A stretch of DNA of 64,000 nucleotides from Aliarcobacter cryaerophilus (GCF_014352935.1 NZ_CP060694.1:868001-932000); one strand, 5' to 3'; shown: positions 31,525 through 41,559, counted from the first letter of the stretch. Notes: generated by a model not told the origin, from the letters alone. Numbers and translations: made by a program.

Positions 31525-33415
31525 AGTTTAATAGTTTCTTATTTTTATCTTTTGTTATAGTGTAAAGTACGATAATAAATGCAATAGCTCCTAAAAATGT
31601 ATTTGTAAGCATCGAAGCTAAAATACTTAAAACTAAAGCAGTGATTATAAATGGTTTTTTATCTACTAATAGTGCAAACACAGAAGCTATAATTGCTGCA
31701 ATTCCAATATAGTTGAAATATAGTAAATACCAAACATTTCCAACAATTGAACATAAGAATCCACCACCATTTAGTTTACAAGAAATATCCATATCTCTAT
31801 TCATAATAAAACCATGTTTGAATAATAAAATAGCAATACAAATAGCTACAATATAAATAATTGGTTTTTTTAACTCATTTAAACTACTGTTTTTTAGAGA
31901 ACCAACGCATAATATAATCACAAATACAAGATTTATAACAGCTAAAATATTACTAAAAATATTTAGAGTTGTTTCGTTGTAAACCATTACAAGAGTGTTT
32001 ATAAATAAAATAATAGCAAATAGTCTTTCAAAATTTCCAAATTTTAATCTATCAAATTTACCAAAATATGACCATAGGAATGAAATAGCAAGGATTATTA
32101 ATCCATAAATTTCAAAATTCTCATATCTTCCATTGTAAGCTATATTTACAGTCATAATAAATACAAAAATCATACTAAAATAGAAAGCAACTTTAGAAAT
32201 AATCTCATATTGATTTTTAGAAACTATATGTTTTAAAAGTTCATAATACACATAAAGCTGTGTTCCTAAAAGTAAAACAGCCCAAATAGCTTCCAAATTA
32301 TTTCTTGAGATTACAACATACTGTTCAACTTGAAGCATAAATAAAGTTGCAAATACTGTATTTACAACACTAAAAGTTATAAGTCTAATTGTTGATGTTT
32401 GTTCATTTTTAAATCGAAGAAAAAATCCAAGTATTAAAACCAAAGAACCAAAAGCTAAATATAGATAGTTAGGAAAGTTAGAAACATCTCCACTAAATAC
32501 ATTTTTATCTGCTCTATCTTTATCAAAAATTCCCCAGAAACCACCAACAGCACCTTCGCTTTTTCTTTTCCAAGGTTGGTCTATTGCTTCTATTATATTG
32601 TATTGCCAGTTATGTTCATTTGCTAGTTTTACAAAATCTCTTATATAAATTGCTTGATTTATCTTGCTAGGAGCTGCATCTTCTCTCATTCTTCCTTCAC
32701 TTGGCCATCCTGTTTCACCAATTAAAATATTTGATGTTCCAAGCTCTTTTTCTACTTCAAGTCTTACATTTTTTACATGTTCAATTGAATCATGAATATT
32801 TTTTGGTTCATCTTCCCAATATGGCAAAATATGAATAGTTACAAAATCTGTAAGCTCTTTTATTTTTGGATATTTAAGCCAAAATTCCCAAACATCTGCA
32901 TAAGTTACAGGATATTGTGGAAGAGCTTCTTTTACCTCTTTTATATATTTTGCTAGTTGTACATCAGTTTGATCTCCTCTTAGAAGAACCTCATTTCCTA
33001 CAATAATTGCTTTTATAACTTCAGGATATTTTTTTGCTAACTCTTTTAAAGTAGCAATTTCAGCAACTGCTTGTTTCTCCTCTTTCCCTATCCAAATTCC
33101 CATTAAAACTTGCATTCCTAACTCTTTTGCAACTTTTGGAACAAGCTCTTGACCAACAGTTGAATAAGTTCTTACACAAGAAGTATATTTAGAAAGAAGT
33201 TCCATATCTTTTCTTATGTTCTCTTCTTTTAAAACCATTCCTTTATCAAAGAAAAATGGTGATTCATCTTTTCCATAAGGAGCATAAGATACACATTGAA
33301 GTTTATCAAAGCTATTTGAATTATCTTTTAAAATTGCCTTTTCACCTAAATAATGCCAAAAAAATAGTGTTGCAATAACACTACAAAATATTAAAAAAAG
33401 TCTATTTGTACTCAT
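31523..33415 (-). CDS. Membrane protein with glycoside hydrolase family 17 domain
   Basis: 630 residues. One N-terminal membrane helix is followed by a GH17-like (beta-glucanase/transglycosylase) domain, about 35-310. It opens with CVSYAPYGKDESPF and has catalytic glutamates in IIVGNEVLLRG (proton donor) and ILIGETGWPSEGR (nucleophile). About nine further membrane segments follow. Such proteins in Gram-negative bacteria are tied to making or remodelling periplasmic beta-glucans. No glucan synthase gene is next to it. Its start overlaps the proA stop by 4 bases. Confidence 0.82.
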   Translation of the reverse strand: MSTNRLFLIFCSVIATLFFWHYLGEKAILKDNSNSFDKLQCVSYAPYGKDESPFFFDKGMVLKEENIRKDMELLSKYTSCVRTYSTVGQELVPKVAKELGMQVLMGIWIGKEEKQAVAEIATLKELAKKYPEVIKAIIVGNEVLLRGDQTDVQLAKYIKEVKEALPQYPVTYADVWEFWLKYPKIKELTDFVTIHILPYWEDEPKNIHDSIEHVKNVRLEVEKELGTSNILIGETGWPSEGRMREDAAPSKINQAIYIRDFVKLANEHNWQYNIIEAIDQPWKRKSEGAVGGFWGIFDKDRADKNVFSGDVSNFPNYLYLAFGSLVLILGFFLRFKNEQTSTIRLITFSVVNTVFATLFMLQVEQYVVISRNNLEAIWAVLLLGTQLYVYYELLKHIVSKNQYEIISKVAFYFSMIFVFIMTVNIAYNGRYENFEIYGLIILAISFLWSYFGKFDRLKFGNFERLFAIILFINTLVMVYNETTLNIFSNILAVINLVFVIILCVGSLKNSSLNELKKPIIYIVAICIAILLFKHGFIMNRDMDISCKLNGGGFLCSIVGNVWYLLYFNYIGIAAIIASVFALLVDKKPFIITALVLSILASMLTNTFLGAIAFIIVLYTITKDKNKKLLN

Positions 33416-34650
33416 TTTGTTCTAACTTGTCCTTGTCCGTAAATTTTATATTTAAATGTTGTTAAATCATTTATTCCCATAGGTCCTCTTGAGTGAAGTT
33501 TGTTTGTAGAAATTCCAACTTCAGCACCAAGTCCAAACTCTCCTCCATCTGTAAATCTAGTACTTGCATTTGCATATACACAAGCTGCATCAACTTCATT
33601 TAAAAATTTATTTATGGCAGTATAATTTTCACTTAAAATTGCTTCAGAGTGTCCTGAACCATGTTTTGATATATGATCTATCGCTTCATTTAAATTTTCT
33701 ACGACTTTTATATTTAAAATATTTTCTAAATACTCTATATCAAAATCTTCCTCTTTAGCTGGAGCAATTTTTATATATCCTAAAGTTTTTGGACAACCTT
33801 TTAAAATAGTTCCATGCGCACTAAGCTCTTCTTGAAGTCCTGGTAATATATAAGAAGCTATCTCTTCATGAACTAAAAGAGTTTCTAAAGAGTTGCAAGC
33901 ACTTGGTCTTTGACATTTAGCATTTACTACAATATTTATAGATTTTGTTGCATTTGCATCTTTGTCTATAAAAGTATGACAAACTCCTTTATCATGTTTG
34001 ATTACAGGTATGCTAGAGTTTTGAGTGATAAATTTAATTAAAGCTTCACCACCTCTTGGAACTATCAAATCTACATATTTATCTTCAACAATCAATTTTG
34101 CAACACCTTCACGGCTACTATCAGGAAGTAGTGAAACTATCTCTTTTGGAAGATTGTTTTTTTCTAAAACATCTTGTATTATTTTAGCTATTGCTCTATT
34201 TGAGTTTTCAGCCTCTTTCCCACCTTTTAAAACACAAACATTTCCACTTTTAAAACAAAGTGCTGCTGTATCGCTTGTTACATTTGGACGACTCTCATAA
34301 ATGATTGCAATAACACCGATAGGAATTGATACTTTTTGAATATTTAAGTTGTCTTTAGTAAGCCAACCATCTAAAACTCTTCCAACTGGTTCTGTTTGAG
34401 AAGCAATTTGTCTTATAGCATTTGCCATATCTTGAATTCTACTATCGTTTAAGTATAATCTATCTTGCATTGCAGAGCTTAAATCAAGTTCACGTGCAAG
34501 TTTCATATCTTTAATATTTTCTTCAATAATGAAACAAGAGTTTTCTTCAAGTGCATCTGCAAATTCTAGAAGAGTTTTATTTTTGATAGCTGTGCTTAAA
34601 GTTGCTACAACACGACTACTCTCTTTTGCTTTTTGTAGAAATTCTTTCAT
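33412..34650 (-). CDS. proA: Gamma-glutamyl phosphate reductase (glutamate-5-semialdehyde dehydrogenase)
   Basis: 412 residues. It reduces gamma-glutamyl phosphate with NADPH in proline synthesis. Recognisable stretches are PIGVIAIIYESRPNVTSDTA, ALCFKSGNVCVLKGGKEA, the catalytic cysteine in CQRPSACNSLETLLVHE and the C-terminal GEFGLGAEVGISTNKLHSRG. Length is normal. The proB partner is not in this window. The gene is cotranscribed with the GH17 membrane protein. Confidence 0.95.
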   Translation of the reverse strand: MKEFLQKAKESSRVVATLSTAIKNKTLLEFADALEENSCFIIEENIKDMKLARELDLSSAMQDRLYLNDSRIQDMANAIRQIASQTEPVGRVLDGWLTKDNLNIQKVSIPIGVIAIIYESRPNVTSDTAALCFKSGNVCVLKGGKEAENSNRAIAKIIQDVLEKNNLPKEIVSLLPDSSREGVAKLIVEDKYVDLIVPRGGEALIKFITQNSSIPVIKHDKGVCHTFIDKDANATKSINIVVNAKCQRPSACNSLETLLVHEEIASYILPGLQEELSAHGTILKGCPKTLGYIKIAPAKEEDFDIEYLENILNIKVVENLNEAIDHISKHGSGHSEAILSENYTAINKFLNEVDAACVYANASTRFTDGGEFGLGAEVGISTNKLHSRGPMGINDLTTFKYKIYGQGQVRTK

Positions 34651-34709
34651 AGATTTTTCCTAAAAATTTTGTGTAAATATACTAAAGTTTGGCTTTGTAT
34701 AGGCTTTGT

Positions 34710-35462
34710 TTATAAAATGTGATTTATAGGTCCATTTCCTCTTCCAAAATTTGGAGCATTTTTTATAGCTTTGTAGATATATTGTTTTGATTTTTTTATA
34801 CTTTTACAAAGAGATTTATCTCTTGCAATAAGTGAAGCAATAGAGGCACTAAAACTACAACCTGTTCCATGAGTATTTGAAACGTCAGCTTTTTTACCTT
34901 TAAATATCTTAATTTTCCCATTTTTTTTCAATAAAACATCTACTGTTTGATTATCACTTTTTATTATATTTTTAAAGATAATATTTGTTGGAATATCTTT
35001 TAAGTTTTTTATATCGTTTATATTTTCTACATCAAAAAAAAGTTTGGCTTCTAAACTATTTGGTGTTATTAAATAAGCATATTTAAAGTTTGATTTTAAA
35101 CTATTTATAGCTTCATCATCAAGTAGTTTTGAACCAGCTCTTGAAATAGCAACAGGGTCTAAAACTATTGGAATATTTAAATCTTTTATAGTTTCAAAAA
35201 CTTCAAAAATAAGCTCTTTTGAGCTTAGCATTCCTATTTTTATACAATTTACTTTAAAATCTTCTATTACGGATTTTATCTGTTTTACTACAAATTCAGG
35301 TTTTAAAACAACTACATCAGTAACTCCTAAAGTATTTTGTACTGTAACTGCTGTAATTGCTGTTGTCATAAAAACTTTGTGATAAAATCCACTTTTTATA
35401 TCAGCTTGAATACCAGCTCCACCGCTACTATCACTTCCTGCTATGCTTAAAACTATTTTCAT
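34710..35462 (-). CDS. thiD: Hydroxymethylpyrimidine/phosphomethylpyrimidine kinase
   Basis: 250 residues of the ribokinase fold. It makes HMP pyrophosphate for thiamine synthesis. Motifs are IAGSDSSGGAGIQADIK at the N-terminus, PVAISRAGSKLLDDEA in the middle and the catalytic NTHGTGCSFSASIASLIA near the C-terminus. Length fits ThiD. No other thiamine genes are nearby. Confidence 0.94.
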   Translation of the reverse strand: MKIVLSIAGSDSSGGAGIQADIKSGFYHKVFMTTAITAVTVQNTLGVTDVVVLKPEFVVKQIKSVIEDFKVNCIKIGMLSSKELIFEVFETIKDLNIPIVLDPVAISRAGSKLLDDEAINSLKSNFKYAYLITPNSLEAKLFFDVENINDIKNLKDIPTNIIFKNIIKSDNQTVDVLLKKNGKIKIFKGKKADVSNTHGTGCSFSASIASLIARDKSLCKSIKKSKQYIYKAIKNAPNFGRGNGPINHIL

Positions 35463-35674
35463 ATTCTGCCTTTTTACATTTCGTATTCCTTATTTAAAAG
35501 GAACCTATAATTTTTTGACTACTTTTTAATGCAATTTATGAAAATTGCTAAAAGTAGGAAAACTCTAAAGAAATCAACGAGTTGATTTAAAACTTGTTAA
35601 ATCTAAAAATATGTTAAGTATAATTAAAAAAAGGTTAAAATGCTCCTATAAATTGCTAACAAATAGGAAAATAG

Positions 35675-35989
35675 ATGAAAATCAAAGATATTTTAAAATC
35701 AAAATCAAAAGAGCTTGTAAACATAGCAAGTGAAAATACAACAAAACTTTTTGACTATCCAAAAATTAAAAGCAAACAACTAAAAGATATGATAAATTTA
35801 AAGATTAGAGAAAAAGCAATAATAGCAACAAAAGCTAGATTAATTGAAAATAGTAAAAATATAAATGATTTTAGTGATGAAGATTTAGAGATAATTATTG
35901 CTGATGAAGAGAGAAAAATAGTTGATGATTTAAAAACAAAATCTTTAGTAGTAGCTCTTGCAGCTTTAGGTATAAACTTCTTTATGTAA
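35675..35989 (+). CDS. Unknown 104-residue helical protein
   Basis: A charged helical protein (KIKDILKSKSKELVNIASEN, then DFSDEDLEIIIADEERKIVD) ending in a short hydrophobic stretch (SLVVALAALGINFFM) that could touch or enter the membrane. No family recognised. It is 9 bp upstream of a small membrane-protein gene and probably forms a pair with it. AGGAAAA precedes the ATG. Confidence 0.6.
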   Translation: MKIKDILKSKSKELVNIASENTTKLFDYPKIKSKQLKDMINLKIREKAIIATKARLIENSKNINDFSDEDLEIIIADEERKIVDDLKTKSLVVALAALGINFFM

Positions 35990-35998
35990 GGATAATAA

Positions 35999-36364
35999 AT
36001 GTTTAAACAAATGAAATCAGCTCTTTTTTGGTACTACTTATATAAGTTTAGAAAAAGAGCTATTTTTATCTTCTTTCTTCTTTTAGTGGCACTTTTTTCT
36101 GGATTTATATATGGTGATGTTGTTGAGTATTTAAAACTTACACAAAATATTGAGTATTTAAAATATGTTTTAGCTCTAAAATGGTTTATAATAATTTTTA
36201 ACTCTTTATTATCTATTTATCTAATTTTAACACTTTTTAAAAATAGTGAAATTCAAGAAAAGAGTAGTGTAAAAAAGATAAAGTTGAAACTAAAAATAGT
36301 TTTACTCAAAGAGAAACTGAGCTTTTACATAAGAAAAAACTTACAAATAAAGCTGAAAATATAA
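35999..36364 (+). CDS. Unknown small membrane protein
   Basis: 121 residues with two membrane helices (RAIFIFFLLLVALFSGFIYG and KWFIIIFNSLLSIYLILTLF) and a basic tail rich in lysine (KKIKLKLKIVLLKEKLSFYI). No family recognised. It follows the 104-residue gene closely and is likely to be made with it. Confidence 0.6.
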   Translation: MFKQMKSALFWYYLYKFRKRAIFIFFLLLVALFSGFIYGDVVEYLKLTQNIEYLKYVLALKWFIIIFNSLLSIYLILTLFKNSEIQEKSSVKKIKLKLKIVLLKEKLSFYIRKNLQIKLKI

Positions 36365-36525
36365 TAAAAAATAGATAAAATCATTTTTAGTATAAAATAA
36401 AAATATCTTAAAATTGTCTTAAAATAAGTTTTTTAATCTTAATTAAATTTTAATATGTCACAATATGAAAAAATTATCTTTTTATTTTTCTTAAAAAATC
36501 TAAACCTTTAAAATGAAATGAGTAT

Positions 36526-37104
36526 ATGATGAGAGTGGTTGTAGGCATAATAACTGATAATAAAGAAATATTATTATTAAAAAAGAATAATCCAGATTGG
36601 CAAAAAGGTTTATACAATGGAATTGGTGGAAAAGTTGAATTAAATACAACTCCACTTGAAACAATAATAAAAAAATGTCAAGAGGAGTTAGGTGTAAATA
36701 TTTCAAATTGGATAGAGTTAGATAATGAAATATCATCAAGTGGTATAGAGATTGTATATTTTTTGACTACTTTAAATGAAGGTGAAATAAAAAAGCTACA
36801 AAGCCAAACAGATGAAAGAGCAGAACTATTTTCTATAAATAATCTTCCTACAAATATACTTCAAGATTTAAAAATTCAAATAGAGAGACAATTTTTTAAA
36901 CCAAAAAATAAGATGAATAGAAAAACAAAATTGCTTATTTATATTTTGATTCCTATATTTATTATTTTACTCTCTTTAATGATTGTTGGAAAAATTAAAA
37001 CAGGTAGTTTCTTATACTATCTTACAGATAAAAAAGAGGATATAGATAAAGATAAATCAGTAGAATTTATAAAAGGTTTTAAATCAAAATTGTTTGGAGA
37101 GTAA
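36526..37104 (+). CDS. Nudix-like hydrolase domain with C-terminal membrane helix
   Basis: 192 residues. Residues 1-125 read as a Nudix domain with the box IGGKVELNTTPLETIIKKCQEELGV. The first glutamate of the standard GX5E is threonine and the RE of REUXEE is KC, but the EE pair is kept, so metal binding and activity may be reduced or changed. Residues ~137-157 form a membrane helix (LLIYILIPIFIILLSLMIVG), followed by a short charged tail. Nudix enzymes cleave nucleoside diphosphate derivatives; the membrane tail is uncommon. ATG 36529 is an alternative start. Confidence 0.72.
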   Translation: MMRVVVGIITDNKEILLLKKNNPDWQKGLYNGIGGKVELNTTPLETIIKKCQEELGVNISNWIELDNEISSSGIEIVYFLTTLNEGEIKKLQSQTDERAELFSINNLPTNILQDLKIQIERQFFKPKNKMNRKTKLLIYILIPIFIILLSLMIVGKIKTGSFLYYLTDKKEDIDKDKSVEFIKGFKSKLFGE

Positions 37105-37105
37105 T

Positions 37106-37744
37106 TTATAGAAGTTTTTCAAGCTCATCTAGCTTATTTATAAAAAAATCAGCTTTTGTAAAATCTTGATTTTTTGTAAACTCATTTTTTACAACAATAC
37201 AATCAATATTTGCTCTTTTTGCACTCTCTAAACCTCTTTGAGAATCTTCCACAATTATTGCTTCGAAAGGTTTTGAACAAAATCTTTCTAAACCTTTTAG
37301 ATATGGTTCTGGATTTGGTTTTGCTTTTTCATAATCTTCAACACAAAGTACAAAATCCATAAAATCAGCAATTCCTCTATTTTTATGAATTAGCTCAAAA
37401 TCAACTCTTCTTGAAGTTGTAATTATCGCCATTTTATATTTTTTTGATAGGTTTTTTAAAATATCTTTTACTTTTGGTATGTTTATATCTTTTGTTTGTA
37501 AGAATTCTTGATAAAAACTATCTCTTAATTTTCGGTGTTTTTCTATAATATCTTTTTCAATATTATAAATTTCTGCTAGTTCAAAAGCACTTCCACCTTT
37601 TACCATAATGTTTTGGTAAAAATCCATCTCAAGATTTAAACCCAAAAGAGCAAGAGATTTTTTATTTGCTTCAAAGTACCATTTTTCAGTTTCAACCAAA
37701 ACACCATCATTATCAAAAAGAATATATTTTTTTAAATTTTTCAT
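37106..37744 (-). CDS. HAD-superfamily phosphatase, beta-phosphoglucomutase-like
   Basis: 212 residues. The nucleophile motif is LFDNDGVLVETEKWYF, the threonine motif KMAIITTSRRVDFEL and the acidic motif AIIVEDSQRGLESAKRANID, with a helical cap between the first two. Members act on small sugar phosphates or similar compounds. Substrate unknown. The nucleophile motif reads FDNDG instead of the common FDxDG(V/T), which still fits. It converges with the Nudix-like gene. Confidence 0.85.
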   Translation of the reverse strand: MKNLKKYILFDNDGVLVETEKWYFEANKKSLALLGLNLEMDFYQNIMVKGGSAFELAEIYNIEKDIIEKHRKLRDSFYQEFLQTKDINIPKVKDILKNLSKKYKMAIITTSRRVDFELIHKNRGIADFMDFVLCVEDYEKAKPNPEPYLKGLERFCSKPFEAIIVEDSQRGLESAKRANIDCIVVKNEFTKNQDFTKADFFINKLDELEKLL

Positions 37745-37774
37745 TTTTTAACCTTTAAAAAAGATAATAAAAAA

Positions 37775-37796
37775 AGGAAGCCGTTTAAAGCTTCCT
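37775..37796 (-). terminator. Terminator of the mla-like operon
   Basis: AGGAAGC/GCTTCCT with an 8-base loop; read on the minus strand it is followed by a T run. It lies downstream of the LOG-family gene that ends the operon. Confidence 0.78.
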
Positions 37797-37914
37797 TTGT
37801 TTTATAGGAGGAGAAAAAGTTAAAATTAATTAACTTGTAAGAGAATTATATAAATTCATCATTAACCTCTTATAAATACAAAATTAATAGATAGTAAATA
37901 AGAGCAATTTTATC

Positions 37915-38478
37915 TTATTTATCCCATTTTGCCTTTGGAGCTTCATAATTTTTTATTTTTTCTATAATTTCATCAATATTATCACTAACAATCAACATAT
38001 CAACAAATCTTCTATCCATAAAACCACTGTTTGAGCAAGAGTAGAAAAATTCAATTAATTTATCATAATATCCATTTATATTTACAAAAGCACATGGTTT
38101 TTTATGATATCCAATTTGTGAAGATGCAATTACATCAATAATCTCTTCAAATGTTCCATAACCACCTGGAAGAGCTATAAAAGCATCGCTTAGCTCCTCC
38201 ATTTTTGCTTTTCTCTCTCGCATACTATCTACTTTATATATTTTTGAAATATTTGTATTTTCAAGCTCTTTTCCAACTAAATCAAAAGTTATTACACCTG
38301 TTACTTTATTTCCTAAACTTAAAGATTTATTTGATATAACTCCCATTAATCCTTGTTTTGAACCACCATAAACAATATTTATATTATTTAAATATAATTT
38401 TTCTGCAAGTTCTATAGTTTTTTCTTCATATATTTTACTATTTCCAAAAGCAGAACCACAATAAATCGCTACATTCAT
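37915..38478 (-). CDS. LOG-family phosphoribohydrolase
   Basis: 187 residues with the Rossmann-like start NVAIYCGSAFGNSKIYEEKT, the segment RERKAKMEELSDAFIALPGG and the hallmark PGGYGTFEEI. LOG proteins, often misnamed lysine decarboxylases, cleave nucleoside 5'-monophosphates such as cytokinin ribosides. Its cellular role in bacteria is not clear. It ends the mla-like operon, starting 12 bp after the exporter gene. Confidence 0.87.
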   Translation of the reverse strand: MNVAIYCGSAFGNSKIYEEKTIELAEKLYLNNINIVYGGSKQGLMGVISNKSLSLGNKVTGVITFDLVGKELENTNISKIYKVDSMRERKAKMEELSDAFIALPGGYGTFEEIIDVIASSQIGYHKKPCAFVNINGYYDKLIEFFYSCSNSGFMDRRFVDMLIVSDNIDEIIEKIKNYEAPKAKWDK

Positions 38479-38490
38479 AAATTAATTCTC

Positions 38491-40965
38491 CTAATTCTTT
38501 GTTTTAAATGGTTTAAATATAAATAGCAATCTTGGAAGTAAAATAAGATTTGCTATTAAAACACTAATCATTACAACTGCTGTTAAAAGACCAAAATATA
38601 TAGTTGGAACTAGATTTGAAAGCATTAAGATTGAGAATCCGATAACAACAATAATTGTTGTATGATACATAGGATGACCAACTGTATTTATTGCTTTATT
38701 TATTGATACTTTATAGTTTCCATGACTTTGTTTGTACTCAAAATCAAATCTATGCATAAAATGAATAGTATCATCAACAGCGATTCCTAAAGCAATAGCT
38801 GCAATTGTAATTGTCATTATATCTAGTGGTATTTTAAGCCAACCCATAATTCCAAAAACAAGGGAAATAGGTATTAAATTTGTAATTAAAGCTATTAAAA
38901 CCATTTTTATATTTCTAAATAGTATTAAAAACATAATTCCTAAAACGAAAATAGAAGCTCCAGCAGTTGAAATTTGTGACTCAAATAGTGATTGAAGCAT
39001 ATTATTGTACAAAATCATAAGGTTTGTAAGTCTAAAAGTTGTATCTTTGTTTGTGATAATATCTTCTAAATCTCTATTAATCTTTTTTATAAGTTCATTT
39101 CTTCTTAACTCATCATTTGAGTCAATTATTCTCATACTAATTCTAGCTTCATTTGCTTCAATATTTACAAAAGGGCTTAAAATAAGTTTTTTATAATCTT
39201 CTGGAAGTTGATTGTAAATAAGTGCTAGAGTTATTCCATCTAAATCTTTATTATCATTTAAAGTTTTTCCAATCTTAAGTAAAGTTGCTAAGGATTGAAC
39301 TTTTCCAACTTCAGGAATATTATCAAGATAGTCATGTATTTTTGTTATTAACTCCATTTTATCTTGAGAAAACCAGTATTGTTTATCATCATTTTTTGAT
39401 ATAAATTCGTTTTCAAAATCATCAAAATCACTATTTTCTTCTATTTTTACTATATTTTTATCTTCTTTAAATTTTATAATAACATCAAGAGGAGTTGTTC
39501 CTCCTAGGTTTTCATCAATTACTTTCATACCTTTGTAAATTTCGGTATTTGATTTAAAATAGTTTATAAAAGAGTTTTCAACAAAAATTTTTGAACTTCC
39601 AACAATAGAAAAAATTGTAGTTAAAATTGCCAAAGTAATTATAATTTTTCCACGGTTAATTATAATATTTGGTAATTTTGGTATAAAAGATCTTATTTTC
39701 TCTTTTTTTTCAACTTCCGCTCTTTTGCCAATAAGTATCAAAAAGATTGGAAAATATATAAAAGTTAAAACTAAAGATACCAAAATACCAACACTCATCA
39801 TAAGCCCTAGATTTATAACAGGTTCAATATTTGATAAAACCAAAGATGAAAAACCAACAACTGTTGTAATAATTGCAAAAAAAGATGGAATTAGTTTTGA
39901 TAAAACAGTGTTTATTGTTAGTTTATATTGACTTGCATTTTTGTATTTGAAGTACAACTCTTTATATCTTTCGACTAAGTGAACTACCATTGACATTGTT
40001 ATTATAAGTTGTAAGGCAACAAAGTTTGAAGATATTACTGTAACTTCCCAAGAAAATATTCCCAAAATCCCAGATGTACTTAAAATTGAGATAAAACAGA
40101 TAAATAGAACTATAAAAACCCATCTAAAGCTTCTAAAAATGTAGTATAAAACAAAGATAAAAATGAAAATAAGACTAATCCCATAAATCAACAAATCATT
40201 TTTGACAAAATGAACAGCATCATTAGCTATCATACTAACTCCGCCTAAGAATATCTTTGCATCACCTTCATAATTTTTGATAACATTTCTAATATCTTCA
40301 ATATTTTTGCTATCTTTTACTCTTGAAGTTTCTCTATACTCTTTAAACTCTAAGTTATTTCTTTCTAGTTCTTCTATATCTTCTTTAGTTAAAGCTTGAA
40401 CATCTTGTTTTTTTAAAAGATTCTCTCTTTTTTCAATAAATTCAAAATATTTTTTATCATCTTTTAGGTGAAGGATTAAAGCAGTTGTTTTAAAATCTGC
40501 ACTTACAAGAGCATTTTTATATAAAGGTGAGTTTAAAAACTCATTTTCTACTAAAGACTTATCAAACTCTTTTGTACTTAAACTATCAACTCCTGCAACT
40601 AAGTCTGAAATAGGACGAATTGGAGATTGAAGAAGTGGAACTGTAAGAATTGAATCAACTTTTGCAATATTTTCAACTTTTTCAAAATCATTAGAGATAT
40701 TTTTTATAGTATTTAAAGTTTCATCATCTAAAAGATTTTTTTTTGGACTAAAAGTAACTATTAAAAAGTTTGAGTTTTCATACTTCTTAAAACTCTCTCT
40801 AAAAAATTTTAAATCTTCATCATCTTCAAGAAGCAGTGTTTCTGCACTTGCATCAATTTGGACATCTTTTGCATTATAAGAAAGGTAGCTCACAAAAATT
40901 GTGGCTACTATTAAAAATAAAAAAGGATACTTAAAAATTAAAGTATCATATATTTTTTTATACAT
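38491..40965 (-). CDS. RND/MMPL-superfamily lipid exporter-like protein
   Basis: 824 residues in two repeats. Each repeat has one helix (PFLFLIVATIFVSYLSY; IIITLAILTTIFSIVGSS), a large periplasmic loop and a five-helix bundle. MTITIAAIALGIAVDDTIHF in the second repeat is the typical proton-relay stretch. It resembles the RND exporters associated with hopanoid or phospholipid transport. It lies in one operon with mlaA and mlaC, with a 3-bp gap after mlaC, so it probably moves lipids through that system. Confidence 0.85.
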   Translation of the reverse strand: MYKKIYDTLIFKYPFLFLIVATIFVSYLSYNAKDVQIDASAETLLLEDDEDLKFFRESFKKYENSNFLIVTFSPKKNLLDDETLNTIKNISNDFEKVENIAKVDSILTVPLLQSPIRPISDLVAGVDSLSTKEFDKSLVENEFLNSPLYKNALVSADFKTTALILHLKDDKKYFEFIEKRENLLKKQDVQALTKEDIEELERNNLEFKEYRETSRVKDSKNIEDIRNVIKNYEGDAKIFLGGVSMIANDAVHFVKNDLLIYGISLIFIFIFVLYYIFRSFRWVFIVLFICFISILSTSGILGIFSWEVTVISSNFVALQLIITMSMVVHLVERYKELYFKYKNASQYKLTINTVLSKLIPSFFAIITTVVGFSSLVLSNIEPVINLGLMMSVGILVSLVLTFIYFPIFLILIGKRAEVEKKEKIRSFIPKLPNIIINRGKIIITLAILTTIFSIVGSSKIFVENSFINYFKSNTEIYKGMKVIDENLGGTTPLDVIIKFKEDKNIVKIEENSDFDDFENEFISKNDDKQYWFSQDKMELITKIHDYLDNIPEVGKVQSLATLLKIGKTLNDNKDLDGITLALIYNQLPEDYKKLILSPFVNIEANEARISMRIIDSNDELRRNELIKKINRDLEDIITNKDTTFRLTNLMILYNNMLQSLFESQISTAGASIFVLGIMFLILFRNIKMVLIALITNLIPISLVFGIMGWLKIPLDIMTITIAAIALGIAVDDTIHFMHRFDFEYKQSHGNYKVSINKAINTVGHPMYHTTIIVVIGFSILMLSNLVPTIYFGLLTAVVMISVLIANLILLPRLLFIFKPFKTKN

Positions 40966-40968
40966 AAA

Positions 40969-41559
40969 CTATTGATTTTTAAACTGTTTAAACATTTCAT
41001 CAAAAGATTTCTCTTTTAGAAGTCCAGCAAATTGTTGTCTATAAGTTTGTATAATACTAACACCAACTAAATCAATATCATAGATAAACCATTCACCATT
41101 TTTTTCATAAAAATTGTAGTTTATACTATAATTTCCTTCTTTCCCTATAAGTTCAGTTTTTAGTTGAAGTCTTGTATTATTATATGGTTCAAGAGTTAAG
41201 ATTTTTACTTTTTGATCATTATAAAGCTCTAGTTTATCGCTATAAGATTTTTTTATCTTATCTTCGAATACTTCACTAAACTCTTTTTGTTTTGCCTCAT
41301 CTATACTATTCCAAGCATCTTTTCCAAGAGCTATTTTTGCCATAAGATCAAAATCAAAAGTGTCATCTACAATAGTGATAACTTCTTTTTTCATCTCCTC
41401 TTTTGACAAGCTTTTATCTTTTAAAACCAACAATACTTTGTCTATTTTATTTTCCATTTGAGTTTTTATATCCTCTTTTTTAAGTGCATAACTACTAGAA
41501 GATATTGTTAATAAAATTATTAAAATTTTTAATAAACTATTTTTAAATATATTACTCAT
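40969..41559 (-). CDS. mlaC: MlaC-like periplasmic phospholipid-binding protein
   Basis: 196 residues with a signal peptide (SLLKILIILLTISSSSYA). MlaC/Ttg2D features include VDDTFDFDLMAKIALGKDAW, EFSEVFEDKIKKSYSDKLEL and a C-terminal QTYRQQFAGLLKEKSFDEM. It carries phospholipid between the outer and inner membranes. It overlaps mlaA by 8 bases. Other Mla parts (MlaF/E/D/B) are not in the window. Confidence 0.86.
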   Translation of the reverse strand: MSNIFKNSLLKILIILLTISSSSYALKKEDIKTQMENKIDKVLLVLKDKSLSKEEMKKEVITIVDDTFDFDLMAKIALGKDAWNSIDEAKQKEFSEVFEDKIKKSYSDKLELYNDQKVKILTLEPYNNTRLQLKTELIGKEGNYSINYNFYEKNGEWFIYDIDLVGVSIIQTYRQQFAGLLKEKSFDEMFKQFKNQ

